Assembly (NCBI RefSeq): GCF_000337215.1
Contig: NZ_AOHZ01000075.1
Location: forward strand, 64,371-128,370
From: Natronolimnohabitans innermongolicus JCM 12255
GTDB lineage: Archaea > Halobacteriota > Halobacteria > Halobacteriales > Natrialbaceae
DNA length: 64,000 bases
Reading direction: 5' to 3'
The position numbers and the translations under genes were made by a program. Positions 43,386-52,911 of this stretch are shown piece by piece. Under the pieces are notes generated by a model that worked only from the letters and a program-made list of their open reading frames with translations, had not been told where the DNA came from and made no database searches. Position 1 is the first letter of the stretch. Every line of letters begins with the position of its first letter.

Positions 43386-44453
43386 ATGCGCGTGATTCTC
43401 CCCGCGGGCACGACCGAGACGGGCCTGATCGACGGCATCAGCGCCGCCGGCGCCGCGCCGGAGCTGATGGAACACACGCCCTCCGCCGACGCCGAGATCA
43501 TCGCCTACGGCGCGCCGACGATGGCGCCCGTCACGCCGGTCAGCCCGAACGGCTGCCCGACGCCCGCCGCGGTGACTCGAGCCGTCCGCGAGGTCGTCGG
43601 CTTCGACGTTTCGGTCGTCGACGCCGGCCTCGCCCAGCCGACGGGCGCGCCGACGGTCGACCTCGGCGTCGATCCCGGCGCCGATATCCGCGAGGCCGCG
43701 GCCGTCCCCGACGCCGCGGCGATCTTCGACCGCGCGCACGCCTTCGGCGCGAGCCTCCCCGACGACGAGATCGCGATCGGCGAGACGGTTCCCGGCGGGA
43801 CGACGACCGCGCTCGGCCTGCTCACCGCGCTCGGCGAGCCGGGAACGGTCTCCTCCTCGCTCCCGCGAAACCCCCTCGAGCGAAAGCGCGCGGTCGTCGA
43901 CGATGCCCTGGCCGCGAGCGACCTCGCGGCCGGCGACTGCGACGGGCGTCCGCTCGCGGCGATTCGGGCCGTCGGCGACCCCGTCCAGGCGACCGTCGCC
44001 GGCATCGCGGCGGGCGCGCTCGAGTCGGGGATCGACGTCACGCTCGGCGGCGGGACGCAGATGGTCGCCGTGGCCGCCGCGCTGCGCCATTACGGCGTCT
44101 CCGAGCCGCTGTCGATCGCGACCACGTCGTTCGTTGCCGACGAGCAGGGCGACCAGCTCGGCGAGATCTGCTACCGACTGAACTGCGAGCTGACGGTGAC
44201 CGATCCGGGCTTCGAGGAGCGCGAGCACGTCTCGATGGAGCGCTACTGCGCCGGCGAGGCGAAAGAGGGCGTCGCGATGGGCGGGGCGCTCTCGCTCGTC
44301 CCCGACGGCGAGATGGGGGCCGTCCTCGATCGGTTCGAAGCGGTCTGCGACCGGCTCGGAATCGATGCTGGCGGCGAGGACGGAGACGACGGAAACGAGG
44401 GGAGCGACGGGGATGACACCAGCGACAGCAACGGCGGCGGTGGCCGACCGTGA
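43386..44453 (+). CDS. cobT: Archaeal CobT-like phosphoribosyltransferase
   Basis: A 355-residue protein of the archaeal branch of the nicotinate-nucleotide:dimethylbenzimidazole phosphoribosyltransferase family. Motifs include GAPTMAPVTPVSPNGCPTPA, IGETVPGGTTTALGLLTALG, SSSLPRNPLERKR and VTLGGGTQMVAVAAAL. It would activate the lower-ligand base as alpha-ribazole phosphate. It ends in a low-complexity acidic/Gly tail (GGEDGDDGNEGSDGDDTSDS). It begins 1 bp after the cobY stop and overlaps cobD by GTGA. Confidence 0.87.
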   Translation: MRVILPAGTTETGLIDGISAAGAAPELMEHTPSADAEIIAYGAPTMAPVTPVSPNGCPTPAAVTRAVREVVGFDVSVVDAGLAQPTGAPTVDLGVDPGADIREAAAVPDAAAIFDRAHAFGASLPDDEIAIGETVPGGTTTALGLLTALGEPGTVSSSLPRNPLERKRAVVDDALAASDLAAGDCDGRPLAAIRAVGDPVQATVAGIAAGALESGIDVTLGGGTQMVAVAAALRHYGVSEPLSIATTSFVADEQGDQLGEICYRLNCELTVTDPGFEEREHVSMERYCAGEAKEGVAMGGALSLVPDGEMGAVLDRFEAVCDRLGIDAGGEDGDDGNEGSDGDDTSDSNGGGGRP

Positions 44454-45493
44454 ATCCCGACGCCGTCCGGACCGCCGAGCGAGTCCCACACGGCGGCGAG
44501 ACCGACCGGGACGTCCTCGACTTCTCGGCGAACACCAACCCGTCCTCGCCCGACAGCGTCGATCGAGTCTATACGGAGGCACTCGAGCGGTCCCGTCGCT
44601 ACCCCGACGACGACTATTCGGCGTTTCGCGCCGCCGCGGGCGAGTTCGTCGACTGCGAGGCCGAGCGCGTGATCCCCACGCCCGGCGGACTGGCGGCGAT
44701 CCGACTGGCGATGGAAACCACGCTCGAGACGGGAGACGAGGCGCTGGTCCCGTATCCCAGCTTCGGCGAGTACGCCCGCGAGGTCGAGCTACAGGGGGCA
44801 TCACCGCGATTCGTCCCCCACGACGAGCTGTTCGACGTCGACGACGGGACGCTCGAGGCTTGCGCGCTCGCTGTTCTCTGCACGCCGAACAATCCGACCG
44901 GCGAGGCGGCCGACCCGGACGCGGTAGCCGACTTCGCGCGTCGCTGTGAGCGGGCGGACACCGTCTTGCTCGTCGACGAAGCCTTCCTCGGCTTTACTGA
45001 ACTGCCCTCGGCCGTTCGCCTCGAGTCCGAGCGCGTGATCGTCGCCCGCTCGCTGACCAAGCTGTTCGGGCTGCCGGGACTGCGCGCCGGCTTCGCGGTC
45101 GCCTCGAGTGAGCGACGGGACGCCCTCGAGACGGCCCGCCGAGCGTGGTCGCTCGGGACGCCGGCCGCCGCAGTCGGCGCCCACTGCCTGCGGGACGACG
45201 CGTTCGTTCGCGAGACGCGCGACCGGGTCGACGCCGAGCGCGACCGGATGCGCGCGGCGCTCGAGTCGCGCTTCGACGTCTTCCCCTCCGACGCGCCGTA
45301 CCTCCTGTGTGACGTCGGCGAGCGAGCCGTCGAGGACGTGATCGACGCGGCCCGCGACGACGGCGTCGCGATCCGGGACGCGACGACGTTCCGGGGACTC
45401 GACTCGCACGTTCGCGTCGCGGTCAAGGATCGCGCGGCCAACGATCGGCTCCTCGCGGCGCTCGGCGTGCTCGAGGACGATGACGATGACTGA
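44450..45493 (+). CDS. cobD: Threonine-phosphate decarboxylase CobD (HisC-like)
   Basis: A 347-residue PLP enzyme of the aminotransferase I fold, from GTG 44450. Motifs: LDFSANTNPSSPD at the N-terminus, LCTPNNPTGE, LVDEAFLGF, and SLTKLFGLPGLRAGF with the PLP lysine. Position in the cobalamin operon and the FSANxNP start favour CobD, which makes aminopropanol phosphate from threonine phosphate, over histidinol-phosphate aminotransferase. It overlaps cbiZ by 14 bp. Confidence 0.87.
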   Translation: MNPDAVRTAERVPHGGETDRDVLDFSANTNPSSPDSVDRVYTEALERSRRYPDDDYSAFRAAAGEFVDCEAERVIPTPGGLAAIRLAMETTLETGDEALVPYPSFGEYAREVELQGASPRFVPHDELFDVDDGTLEACALAVLCTPNNPTGEAADPDAVADFARRCERADTVLLVDEAFLGFTELPSAVRLESERVIVARSLTKLFGLPGLRAGFAVASSERRDALETARRAWSLGTPAAAVGAHCLRDDAFVRETRDRVDAERDRMRAALESRFDVFPSDAPYLLCDVGERAVEDVIDAARDDGVAIRDATTFRGLDSHVRVAVKDRAANDRLLAALGVLEDDDDD

Positions 45494-46322
45494 GTCCGCG
45501 TCCGAGCCCGCGTACGCGGCGAGTCGCCGGGCGGGCGTGCTCCGCGTTCGTCGACCCGGAACCGAGTGGCTCTCGACCGGCTGGAACGGCGGCCGGTGGA
45601 CCGCCGACTGCGCGTACAACGTCTCCGTCCCCGACGGCTGGGAGCGCACCGATCTCGCGGCGTACGTCGACGAACGCCTCGAGCGAGCCGGGTTCGGCGA
45701 CGACGGCGATGACGGCGATGAGGGCAACGAGACTGACTCCGTCCGCCGCGCCGACGGACCGACGCTGCTCACCGGGGTCGATCAAGTCGACGCCCGCGGG
45801 GCCACGCACGGCCCCGTGACGGCGTACGCGACCGCCGGAATCTCGAACCCGGCCGCGCTGCCGATGGATCCCGCGGGTGACGCCGAGGCGACGGGAGACG
45901 GTTCCGAGTCCCAACCGACCGATTCCGTCGCCGACGAAACGCGATCGAGGCCCGGCCACGGAACCGTCAACCTGTTCGTCGGGACGACCCGCGCGCTCGA
46001 GGCGGGCGCGCTCTCGAACCTGCTCGCCGTCGCCGCTGAGGCCAAGACCGCGACGCTGCTCGCCGTCGCCGGCGCGCCGGGAACCACGACGGACGCGGTC
46101 GTCGTCGGCCACGATCCGGACGGCGAGCCGACCCCGTTCTCGGGCAGCGCCACCGAGGTCGGCGCGGCGACGCGAGCCTGCGTCCGCGAGGCCCTGCGGG
46201 CGGCACTTCGAGCCCACTACGACGGCCGCGAGGAGTCCCTGCCCGTCTCGGCCGCCGACGCCCGGTACGGCGTCTCGACCGATATCCGCGCGACGGTCGT
46301 TCGTCCGCCGCTCGAGGACTGA
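45480..46322 (+). CDS. cbiZ: Adenosylcobinamide amidohydrolase CbiZ
   Basis: A 280-residue protein with two ATGs (45480, 45486). CbiZ features are LSTGWNGG near the start, TGVDQVDAR, ATAGISNPAA, the GTVNLFVGTTRALEAGALSN segment, and GTTTDAVVVG. CbiZ removes the aminopropanol tail from adenosylcobinamide so that scavenged corrinoids re-enter the archaeal pathway through cobyric acid. Two acidic/Gly low-complexity insertions are present (DDGDDGDEGNETDS; AEATGDGSESQPTDS). It is the last gene of the operon. Confidence 0.9.
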   Translation: MTMTESASEPAYAASRRAGVLRVRRPGTEWLSTGWNGGRWTADCAYNVSVPDGWERTDLAAYVDERLERAGFGDDGDDGDEGNETDSVRRADGPTLLTGVDQVDARGATHGPVTAYATAGISNPAALPMDPAGDAEATGDGSESQPTDSVADETRSRPGHGTVNLFVGTTRALEAGALSNLLAVAAEAKTATLLAVAGAPGTTTDAVVVGHDPDGEPTPFSGSATEVGAATRACVREALRAALRAHYDGREESLPVSAADARYGVSTDIRATVVRPPLED

Positions 46323-46409
46323 TCGGGGTCGGTTGGCGTCTCTGCTCGCCGATCGTCTGACTCTGCCGCTCGAACAGTCTCGAACCAGATCCAGATCCAG
46401 AACCCGACG

Positions 46410-47411
46410 TCACTCGAGTACTTTCTGCATATCGCGAACGACGTCCTCGTGGGCCTCGTCGGCTCGCTCGAGCGAGACGGGCTCGGCGAACATGCCGAAG
46501 AAGCCGTGGACGACGTCGTCGTAGTTGCGGTAGGTCACGGGAACGCCGGCGTCCTCGAGGCGCTCGGCGTAGGCCGCGCCGTCGTCTCGAAGCGGATCGA
46601 AGCCGGCGGTGAGGACCGTCGCCGGCGGGAGCCCCGAGAGGTCGTTCGCCAGCCGCGGCATCGCGTAGACGTTCCCCTCGTCGATCTCGCGGGCGAAGTA
46701 CTGCTCGCGGAACCACGCCATGTCGTCGCGGGTCAGGACGTAGCCGTCGCCGTTCTCGACGTAGGCCTCGGTCTCGGTCACGTCGCCCGTCCCCGGATAG
46801 ATCAGCAGCTGGTAGGCGATGTCGGGACCGCCGCGATCGCGTGCGAGCAGCGCCGTCGCGGCCGCCAGGTTGCCGCCGGCGCTGTCGCCCGCGACGACGA
46901 TTCGGTCCGCGTCGACGCCGAGGGCGGGCGCCGCGTCGGCGGTCCACTCGAGGGCGGCATAACAGTCCACGAGCCCGGCCGGGAACGGGTGTTCGGGCGC
47001 GAGTCGGTAGTCGACGCTGACGACGGGATACCCCGAGTCAGCGGCGAGTTTGCGGGCGGTGTCGTCGTGGGTCTCGATGCTGCCGATGACCCAGCCGCCG
47101 CCGTGGAAGTAGAGGATTGCCGGCCGGTCGTCCACGGCGCTCCCGTCGACGACTGCGCCGTTGTCGTCGGCGGTCGCCTCCGGATTCGGTTCGTAGAGCC
47201 GAATCGGAATCTCTCCGTCGGGGCCGTCGATCGTCCGGTCTTCGACCGCCGGCAGATCGACCGCCGGCGTGGCGCCGGTCTGCAGCCGTTCGAACTGTTC
47301 GCGGGCTTCCTGCGGCGAACTCTCGCTGAACGCCGGCACGTCGAGCGAGTTGTACATCTCGAGGAAGTTCTTGACGTCGGGGTGGGGTTCCGGTGCGCGA
47401 GATGGTGTCAT
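46410..47411 (-). CDS. Alpha/beta hydrolase (hormone-sensitive lipase family)
   Basis: A 333-residue esterase of the HSL group. The oxyanion motif HGGGWVIGS, the nucleophile elbow GDSAGGN, the acid in GFDPLRDDG and the histidine in VVHGFFGM are all present. It probably hydrolyses short acyl esters in the cytoplasm (no signal peptide). A TATA-like TTTTTTATCACT lies on the minus strand near 47432-47443. It is convergent with cbiZ. Confidence 0.9.
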   Translation of the reverse strand: MTPSRAPEPHPDVKNFLEMYNSLDVPAFSESSPQEAREQFERLQTGATPAVDLPAVEDRTIDGPDGEIPIRLYEPNPEATADDNGAVVDGSAVDDRPAILYFHGGGWVIGSIETHDDTARKLAADSGYPVVSVDYRLAPEHPFPAGLVDCYAALEWTADAAPALGVDADRIVVAGDSAGGNLAAATALLARDRGGPDIAYQLLIYPGTGDVTETEAYVENGDGYVLTRDDMAWFREQYFAREIDEGNVYAMPRLANDLSGLPPATVLTAGFDPLRDDGAAYAERLEDAGVPVTYRNYDDVVHGFFGMFAEPVSLERADEAHEDVVRDMQKVLE

Positions 47412-47579
47412 TACCCGCTACTCTCGCGCTCAGTGATAAAAAAGTACGCTCGGTGTGCGCCGTTCGACGCCTACAGTCGTGGCTTCTGAACGTCGACGGT
47501 CCAAAAGGTCGTCGGTCGCGCCGCCGGCCCGACGATGCGTTCCACACCGTTTATTTCGGTTCGGCGCGCCCCTTCGAGC

Positions 47580-48107
47580 ATGACCAACCAGGCGCTCATC
47601 GACGCCCTGCGCGACGCGGACGCCGTCAGGTTCGGCGAGTTCGAACTCTCCCACGGCGGCACCAGCGAGTACTACGTCGACAAGTACCTCTTCGAGACCG
47701 ATCCGACCTGTCTCGAGGCCATCGCCGAGGCCTTCGCCGAGCGCGTCGGTCCGGACGACAAGCTCGCCGGCGTCGCGCTGGGCGCGGTCCCCCTCGCCGC
47801 GGCCACGAGCGTCGCCGCCGACGCCCCCTACGTCATCGCCCGCAAACAGCGCAAGGACTACGGCACGGCCAACCTGGTCGAGGGTCGACTCGAGGACGGC
47901 GAGGAGGTCGTCGTCCTCGAGGACATCGTGACGACGGGGACGAGCCTCGTCGACGCGATCGAGGCGCTTCGCGAGGCGGGCGCGACCGTCGATCGAGCGC
48001 TCGTCGTCGTCGACCGCGAGGAGGGCGGCCGCGAGAACGTCGAGGACGCCGGCGTCGAGATGGAGGCGCTGGTGACCGCGAGCGACCTGCTTGCGGACCG
48101 AGACTAG
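47580..48107 (+). CDS. pyrE: Orotate phosphoribosyltransferase PyrE
   Basis: A 175-residue type I PRTase starting [20 protein letters not shown]. Motifs are [33 protein letters not shown], and the PRPP loop [18 protein letters not shown]. It converts orotate and PRPP to OMP in pyrimidine synthesis. TATA-like CGTTTATTTC at 47549-47558 is ~25 bp upstream, giving a leaderless message. The upstream extension of the frame is not real. Confidence 0.93.
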   Translation: MTNQALIDALRDADAVRFGEFELSHGGTSEYYVDKYLFETDPTCLEAIAEAFAERVGPDDKLAGVALGAVPLAAATSVAADAPYVIARKQRKDYGTANLVEGRLEDGEEVVVLEDIVTTGTSLVDAIEALREAGATVDRALVVVDREEGGRENVEDAGVEMEALVTASDLLADRD

Positions 48108-48586
48108 CTGGGTTCGCCAGTTGAGCGTCGAGTCGTGACCGTCGTGCGTGGATCGCGTGCGACTCCACGACTCCACACGAGGCGAGGCGCTCGAGGTGTG
48201 CGGAGAACCGTTCTCGGATGTGTGTCGGATGCACGTCGGATTCATGGCGCGCTGGCGAGTCGTTCGAGCGACCGCGAGAACGGCTCGCTGACCCGCGAGG
48301 GACGAGTGAGTGACCGAGGGGAACGAACGAGTCGGCTGGGGAGGGCGAGGCTGCGGTAGGTGGGACTGAAAGGGGCCGGCGGGATCGAGGACGGCGGACG
48401 ACATCCTCGCGAGCGAAACAAGCGAGGTGGCAGCGAGACGTACAGCGTCTCGCAGGGGAAGCACCGCAGCGAGGCCCCCGACTCGATCTGTCGGTGGATT
48501 TTGAGGTGTTTACGACCGCTCTCGTTCGCCCGGGTGTGAATCGATACGAGACTGCAGCCGGGACTGCAACCGAACTGGAACGCGAA
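48108..48586. other. Gene-free region with repeat family B
   Basis: A 479-bp gap between pyrE and a convergent aldolase. I see no supported gene. It holds the second copy of the 22-bp family B core (48324-48345), a hairpin GAGACG-TACAG-CGTCTC at about 48438-48454, and GC-rich tracts (GACTGAAAGGGGCCGG near 48364) of the kind that recur between haloarchaeal genes. Confidence 0.45.
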
Positions 48587-48587
48587 A

Positions 48588-49229
48588 CTACTGCCCGTAG
48601 GATTCGAACTGCTCGAGCACCGTCTCTAACTGCGAGTCAGAGAGCGTCGTCGGCTCGAGCCCGGCCGCCTTCGTCTGCAGATACAGCCGCGCGAGGCTCT
48701 CGACGTGGTGGGTGTTCTCGAGGGCCGTCTCGAGGTCCGGCGCGGTGACGACGAGGCCGTGGTTCTCGATGAACGCCGCCGTCGCGTCGGCCTCGTCCAT
48801 CGCCGCGACGATGTTCGCCGCGAGTTCGTCGGTGCCGTAGGGGGCGTAGTCGGCGACCGGGACCGACTTTCCGACGGCGACGATCATGTAGTGAATCGGC
48901 GGCAGGGGCTCGCGGGCGACGGCCATCGCCGTCGACCACGGCGAGTGGGTGTGGACGATGGCGCCGACGTTCTCGCGCCGGTAGATCGCGGCGTGCATCG
49001 GCACCTCGCTGCTGGGCGCCATCCCGCCGTCGCGGCGCTCGCCGTCGACGGACACGACCGGGACGTCCGCGGCGTCGAACTCGTCGTACGGCACGCCGGT
49101 CGGCGTCACGGCGAAGGCGTCGCCGTCTCGTCCGTCGCGAACGCTCAGGTTCCCCGTCCGGCCGGGCGTCAGCGCGGCGAGCTCCGGCGCGCGCTCGACC
49201 ACCGCGCGGCGTTCGTCCTCGAGGATCAC
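48588..49229 (-). CDS. Class II aldolase/adducin family protein
   Basis: A 213-residue class II aldolase of the fuculose-phosphate aldolase type. The zinc ligands are in HTHSPW and near [10 protein letters not shown] / HHVESLARL; the catalytic Glu is in [11 protein letters not shown]. The sugar-phosphate substrate is unknown. It begins at GTG 49229, overlapping the stop of the HAD gene, so the two are cotranscribed. The pair suggests aldol cleavage plus dephosphorylation of a sugar phosphate. Confidence 0.88.
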   Translation of the reverse strand: MILEDERRAVVERAPELAALTPGRTGNLSVRDGRDGDAFAVTPTGVPYDEFDAADVPVVSVDGERRDGGMAPSSEVPMHAAIYRRENVGAIVHTHSPWSTAMAVAREPLPPIHYMIVAVGKSVPVADYAPYGTDELAANIVAAMDEADATAAFIENHGLVVTAPDLETALENTHHVESLARLYLQTKAAGLEPTTLSDSQLETVLEQFESYGQ

Positions 49230-49933
49230 AGTATCACCTCCGACAGCTTCGCGAACGCGTCGATCCGGTGGTCCGGTTCGCGTTCGCCCTCGAGCGATTC
49301 CTCGACCTCGCCGCGGGGATCGAACAGGACGGTCTCGAGGCCGACCGCGTTCGCCCCGACGATATCAGCGTCGACGTCGTCGCCGACCATCACGACCTCC
49401 GAGGCGCGCCGATCGAGGCGCGCGAGCGGAAGCGTGAACATGACCGAGCCCGGCTTCTCGCGGCCCGTCTCCTCGGAGGTCAGGAGGAGATCGATCGCCT
49501 CGGCGAGCCCCAGTCGCTCGAGTTTCGCGAGCTGGATCCGCGTCGTCAGGTTGGTCACGATCCCGACGTCGATCCCGCGCTCGCGCAGGCCGGCGAGCGT
49601 CTCCTCGACGGCCGGATAGCACGTCATCGCCTCGAGGTAGGCCTCCCAGAACGCCTCGCCGATCGCCCTCGCGTCGCCGGGGGCGGCCGTTCCGGCGTGT
49701 AACTCGAGTCCACGCTTGACGTACAGGAACCGCTCGTGGCTCGCCGCCGTCCCGGGAACCTCGCGCTTGACCGCTCGACGACCCGCCTGGTAGAGCGATT
49801 CGAACCCGTCGCGGTCGAGGTCGTACCCCCGTTCGCGAGCGGCTTCGAACGCGGCTTCCTTCCCCGCCCGGTTGCACGGCGGGTACGGATACAGCGTGTC
49901 GTCGAGGTCGAACAGCGCCGCGTCGATCGACAT
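49226..49933 (-). CDS. HAD-superfamily hydrolase (phosphatase-like)
   Basis: A 235-residue HAD hydrolase from ATG 49933. Motif I is [11 protein letters not shown] (both Asp present, phosphatase-type), motif II VTNLTT, motif [13 protein letters not shown], motif [16 protein letters not shown]. It is translationally coupled to the class II aldolase downstream. The likely reaction is dephosphorylation of a small phosphorylated metabolite; the substrate is unknown. Confidence 0.87.
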   Translation of the reverse strand: MSIDAALFDLDDTLYPYPPCNRAGKEAAFEAARERGYDLDRDGFESLYQAGRRAVKREVPGTAASHERFLYVKRGLELHAGTAAPGDARAIGEAFWEAYLEAMTCYPAVEETLAGLRERGIDVGIVTNLTTRIQLAKLERLGLAEAIDLLLTSEETGREKPGSVMFTLPLARLDRRASEVVMVGDDVDADIVGANAVGLETVLFDPRGEVEESLEGEREPDHRIDAFAKLSEVIL

Positions 49934-50043
49934 ACTCGAGCCGTCACCGGGAGCGCGGAAACGCGTGTCGGTCGGAATCAGGGGGTGCCGATCAGGTGTC
50001 TGGCGCGTCGGCACCGATCGGTCGTCCGTCGAAACAACGCTGA

Positions 50044-50511
50044 TCAGTCGTCCGTCGCGTCAGCGCCCTCGTTGCGGGTGCGATACCGTCGATAGCTCGC
50101 GGCGGCGATCCCGAGCGCGAGCGCGCCGCCGATCACGAGCCCGCCGCCGAGCGTCCACCGACCGCGAAACAGCAGGAACAACAGCCCGAGTCCGACGGCG
50201 AACACGCCGACGTGCAGGAACGCGCCGACGACGAGCACCGCGCGCAGGGTCGGCTGTGAGATCTCGTCGAGCGCTTCCTCGATGTCCGCGTCGCTCTCGC
50301 CGTCGCCCCCGTCGCCGCCGAGTGGCTCCTCGAGCGGGTCGTCCGCGAACGGGTCCTCGAGCGGATCGCCGCCGAGTGGGTCCTCGAAGGGGTCGTCCGC
50401 GAAGGGATCGTCGAGCGGATCGTCGTCGCCTGGCCGATCGGGACTCACAGTCTCACGTACCCGATTCGAACCCAAAACCGTTCGGCCGACGTCGACGATC
50501 GGGTCGTCCAC
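50044..50511 (-). CDS. Haloarchaeal membrane protein (DUF7322-like)
   Basis: A ~155-residue protein with an Asp/Pro/Phe repeat-rich N-terminus (units like DDPFADDPFEDPLGGDPLED, residues ~30-65) followed by two transmembrane helices (about 92-112 and 118-138) and a basic-to-acidic short tail. GTG at 50448 (VSPDRPGDDD) is an alternative start that removes 21 residues. The repeat-rich acidic head then membrane pair is common in a haloarchaeal-only family of unknown function. Confidence 0.65.
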   Translation of the reverse strand: MDDPIVDVGRTVLGSNRVRETVSPDRPGDDDPLDDPFADDPFEDPLGGDPLEDPFADDPLEEPLGGDGGDGESDADIEEALDEISQPTLRAVLVVGAFLHVGVFAVGLGLLFLLFRGRWTLGGGLVIGGALALGIAAASYRRYRTRNEGADATDD

Positions 50512-50607
50512 GTCGGCGCTCTTCGAGTCGGCGAAGCCGTTCGTCCCGTTCGACGGACCCGCCGAGACGAGCGGCCGGTTCCAGGCGAGCGACGCACCAT
50601 CAGAAGG

Positions 50608-50614
50608 CTTTTAT
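50608..50614 (+). promoter_or_regulatory. TATA element of the thrS leader transcript
   Basis: CTTTTAT at 50608-50614 precedes an ATG at 50641 by ~27 bp, the usual archaeal TATA-to-start distance. It is ~210 bp upstream of the thrS start, so thrS should have an unusually long leader of about 180 nt, unlike most genes in the window. Confidence 0.55.
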
Positions 50615-50640
50615 CCCGCTCGAGTCAATTCGAATCCACG

Positions 50641-50682
50641 ATGGTAGGTGTCCGCTTTACAGGGGCTTTCGCCCGCTTCTAA
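50641..50682 (+). CDS. Tiny leader ORF upstream of thrS (13 codons)
   Basis: ATG at the predicted transcription start opens a 13-codon frame (MVGVRFTGAFARF) that ends at TAA 50680-50682. It would be translated as a leaderless message. It lies inside a hairpin region: GGTAGGTG (50643-50650) pairs with CACCTACC (50693-50700), and GGGC/GCCC (50663-50674) forms an inner stem. A ribosome on the ORF would melt the outer stem. Confidence 0.4.
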   Translation: MVGVRFTGAFARF

Positions 50683-50820
50683 CCCACATCACCACCTACC
50701 GCTCGCTGTGTCGGAACCGATCCGCAGCCGAGCGGCCACGGCGGACGCCCGATCGAACTTCTCACCGAAGTTCCGAGAGCAGCGACAGCCACGATCACAC
50801 CCACACCGACAGCCACAGCC

Positions 50821-52776
50821 ATGTCAGATTCAGATTCCCACCCCGCAGAACAGCTAACGGTCGTACTTCCAGACGGCTCCGAACTCGAGGTCGGCCCCGA
50901 CGCGACGGTTGAGGACTGCGCCTACGAGATCGGTCCCGGCCTCGGCCGCGACACGGTCGCCGGCAAACTCGACGGCGAACTCGTCGCCAAGGAAGAACCC
51001 GCCTACGACGGCGCCGAACTCGAGATCATCACGGACCAGTCCGACGAGTACCTCGAGGTCATGCGCCACTCCGCGGCCCACTGTCTCGCCCAGGCCGTCG
51101 AACGACTGTTCGACGAGAGCGAGGTCAAACTCGCCATCGGCCCGCCGACGGACGAGGGCTTTTACTACGACTTCGACAACTTAGACGTCGACGAGGAGGA
51201 CCTCGCCGACATCGAAGCCGAGATGGCGGAGATCGTCGAGGAGGACTACGAGATCGAACGCGAGGACGTCTCGATCGAGGAGGCCGAAAAGCGCCTGGCC
51301 GACGAACCGTACAAACTCGAACTGCTCTCCGAGTTCGCCGACGAGACTGACACCGTCTCCTTCTACAAACAGGGCGAGTGGGAGGACCTCTGTGCCGGTC
51401 CCCACGTCGACTCGACGGGCGAGATCGGCGCCGTCGAGTTGCTCGAGATCGCCGGCGCCTACTGGCGCGGCGACGAGGAAAACGAGATGCAAACGCGCAT
51501 CTACGGCACGGCCTTCGAGGACGAGAGCGACCTCGAGGAGTTCCTGGAGCGCAAGCAGGAAGCCGAGAAACGCGACCACCGACGGATCGGCAACGAGATG
51601 AACCTGTTCTCGATTCAGGACGTGACGGGCCCCGGACTGCCGCTGTATCACCCGCCGGGGAAGACGGTCCTGAAGGAACTCGAGGACTTCGTCGAGGACC
51701 TGAACCAGGACGCCGGCTACGACTACGTCGAGACGCCCCACGTCTTCAAGACGGACCTCTGGCACCGCTCGGGCCACTACGAGAACTACGCCGACGACAT
51801 GTTCATCTTCGACGTCGGCGACGACGAGTTCGGCCTGAAGCCGATGAACTGCCCCGGACACGCGGCGATCTTCCAGGACCAGTCCTGGTCGTACCGTGAT
51901 CTCCCGATCCGCTATGCGGAAAACGGGAAGGTCTACCGCAAGGAACAGCGCGGCGAACTCTCGGGTCTCTCGCGCGTCTGGGCGTTTACGATCGACGACG
52001 GCCACCTGTTCATCCGCCCCGACCAGATCGAACGCGAGGTCGAGGAGATCATGGATATGATCACGGACGTCCTGGAGACGTTCGACCTCGAGTACGAGAT
52101 GGCGCTGGCCACGCGACCGGAGAAGTCCGTCGGCAGCGACGAAATCTGGGAACACGCCGAGGAGCAACTCGAGACCGTCCTCGAGAAGCGCAACCTGGAG
52201 TACGAGGTCGAAGAGGGCGACGGCGCCTTCTACGGGCCGAAGATCGACTTCGCGTTCGAGGACGCCATCGGGCGCTCGTGGGACGGTCCGACGGTCCAGC
52301 TGGACTTCAACATGCCAGAGCGGTTCGATCTCTCCTACGTCGGCGAGGACAACGAAGAGCACCGCCCGGTGATGATCCACCGCGCGCTTTACGGCAGCTA
52401 CGAGCGGTTCTTCATGATGCTCATCGAGCACTACGAGGGCCGGTTCCCGCTGTGGCTCGCGCCCGAGCAGATCCGCGTGCTGCCCATCTCCGACAACAAC
52501 CTGGGGTACGCCCACCGCGTCGCAAACGAGTTCGACAGCTTCCGCGTCGAGGTCGACGACCGCGACTCGACGCTCGAGCGCAAGATCCGCGCAGCCCACG
52601 ACGACCGCGTCCCCTACCAGATCATCGTCGGCGACAACGAGGAAGAAGACGGCAACATCTCGGTGCGCGACCGCTTCGAAGACCAGGAGTACGACGTCGA
52701 GATCGACGCGTTCAGACAGCATCTCGAGGACGAACTCGCGGAGAAGCGGACGGAGCCGGACTTCCTGCAGGACTGA
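50821..52776 (+). CDS. thrS: Threonyl-tRNA synthetase
   Basis: A 651-residue class II synthetase of the bacterial type. In order: a TGS domain (about residues 10-70), the SAD editing domain with HSAAH and LCAGPHV metal/editing motifs, the catalytic core with [11 protein letters not shown], motif 2 [32 protein letters not shown], and the C-terminal anticodon-binding domain. The bacterial-type editing domain is common in haloarchaea and replaces the archaeal N2 domain. Start ATG 50821. The long leader with a hairpin and tiny ORF suggests post-initiation control. The TGA stop begins a family A palindrome. Confidence 0.94.
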   Translation: MSDSDSHPAEQLTVVLPDGSELEVGPDATVEDCAYEIGPGLGRDTVAGKLDGELVAKEEPAYDGAELEIITDQSDEYLEVMRHSAAHCLAQAVERLFDESEVKLAIGPPTDEGFYYDFDNLDVDEEDLADIEAEMAEIVEEDYEIEREDVSIEEAEKRLADEPYKLELLSEFADETDTVSFYKQGEWEDLCAGPHVDSTGEIGAVELLEIAGAYWRGDEENEMQTRIYGTAFEDESDLEEFLERKQEAEKRDHRRIGNEMNLFSIQDVTGPGLPLYHPPGKTVLKELEDFVEDLNQDAGYDYVETPHVFKTDLWHRSGHYENYADDMFIFDVGDDEFGLKPMNCPGHAAIFQDQSWSYRDLPIRYAENGKVYRKEQRGELSGLSRVWAFTIDDGHLFIRPDQIEREVEEIMDMITDVLETFDLEYEMALATRPEKSVGSDEIWEHAEEQLETVLEKRNLEYEVEEGDGAFYGPKIDFAFEDAIGRSWDGPTVQLDFNMPERFDLSYVGEDNEEHRPVMIHRALYGSYERFFMMLIEHYEGRFPLWLAPEQIRVLPISDNNLGYAHRVANEFDSFRVEVDDRDSTLERKIRAAHDDRVPYQIIVGDNEEEDGNISVRDRFEDQEYDVEIDAFRQHLEDELAEKRTEPDFLQD

Positions 52777-52855
52777 GACGGTCTGCCGTGTCGATCACCC
52801 GGGGCAACCGCGATCCGTCTGCGGTTGTGCCGGAACTGACGGCCGGTAACCCGCA
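52774..52855 (+). repeat. Palindromic intergenic repeat, family A, copy after thrS
   Basis: It starts on the thrS stop codon as TGAGACGGTCTGCCGTGTCG. The inner stem GCAACCGC/GCGGTTGT has a 9-nt loop, and the right arm is CTGACGGCCGGTAACCCGC. It shares the core and both arms with the copy at 27153. Confidence 0.72.
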
Positions 52856-52911
52856 CGAAGCGCGCTCGAACGACGTTTTTTCGGCAACTCCTGATTTTGG
52901 TTTCGACGGTC

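Noticed and set aside
44340-44452. Repeated Gly/Asp codons at the end of cobT as a possible microsatellite
   Set aside because: They encode a common acidic disordered tail in haloarchaeal proteins and show no exact tandem unit.
50615-50640. tRNA-like ATTCGAATCC upstream of thrS
   Set aside because: There is no acceptor, D or anticodon arm at the required spacing, so this is not a tRNA gene.
51181-52722. A 513-residue open frame on the minus strand inside thrS
   Set aside because: It is an antisense shadow caused by GC-rich third positions. The plus-strand thrS has clear synthetase motifs along its whole length.
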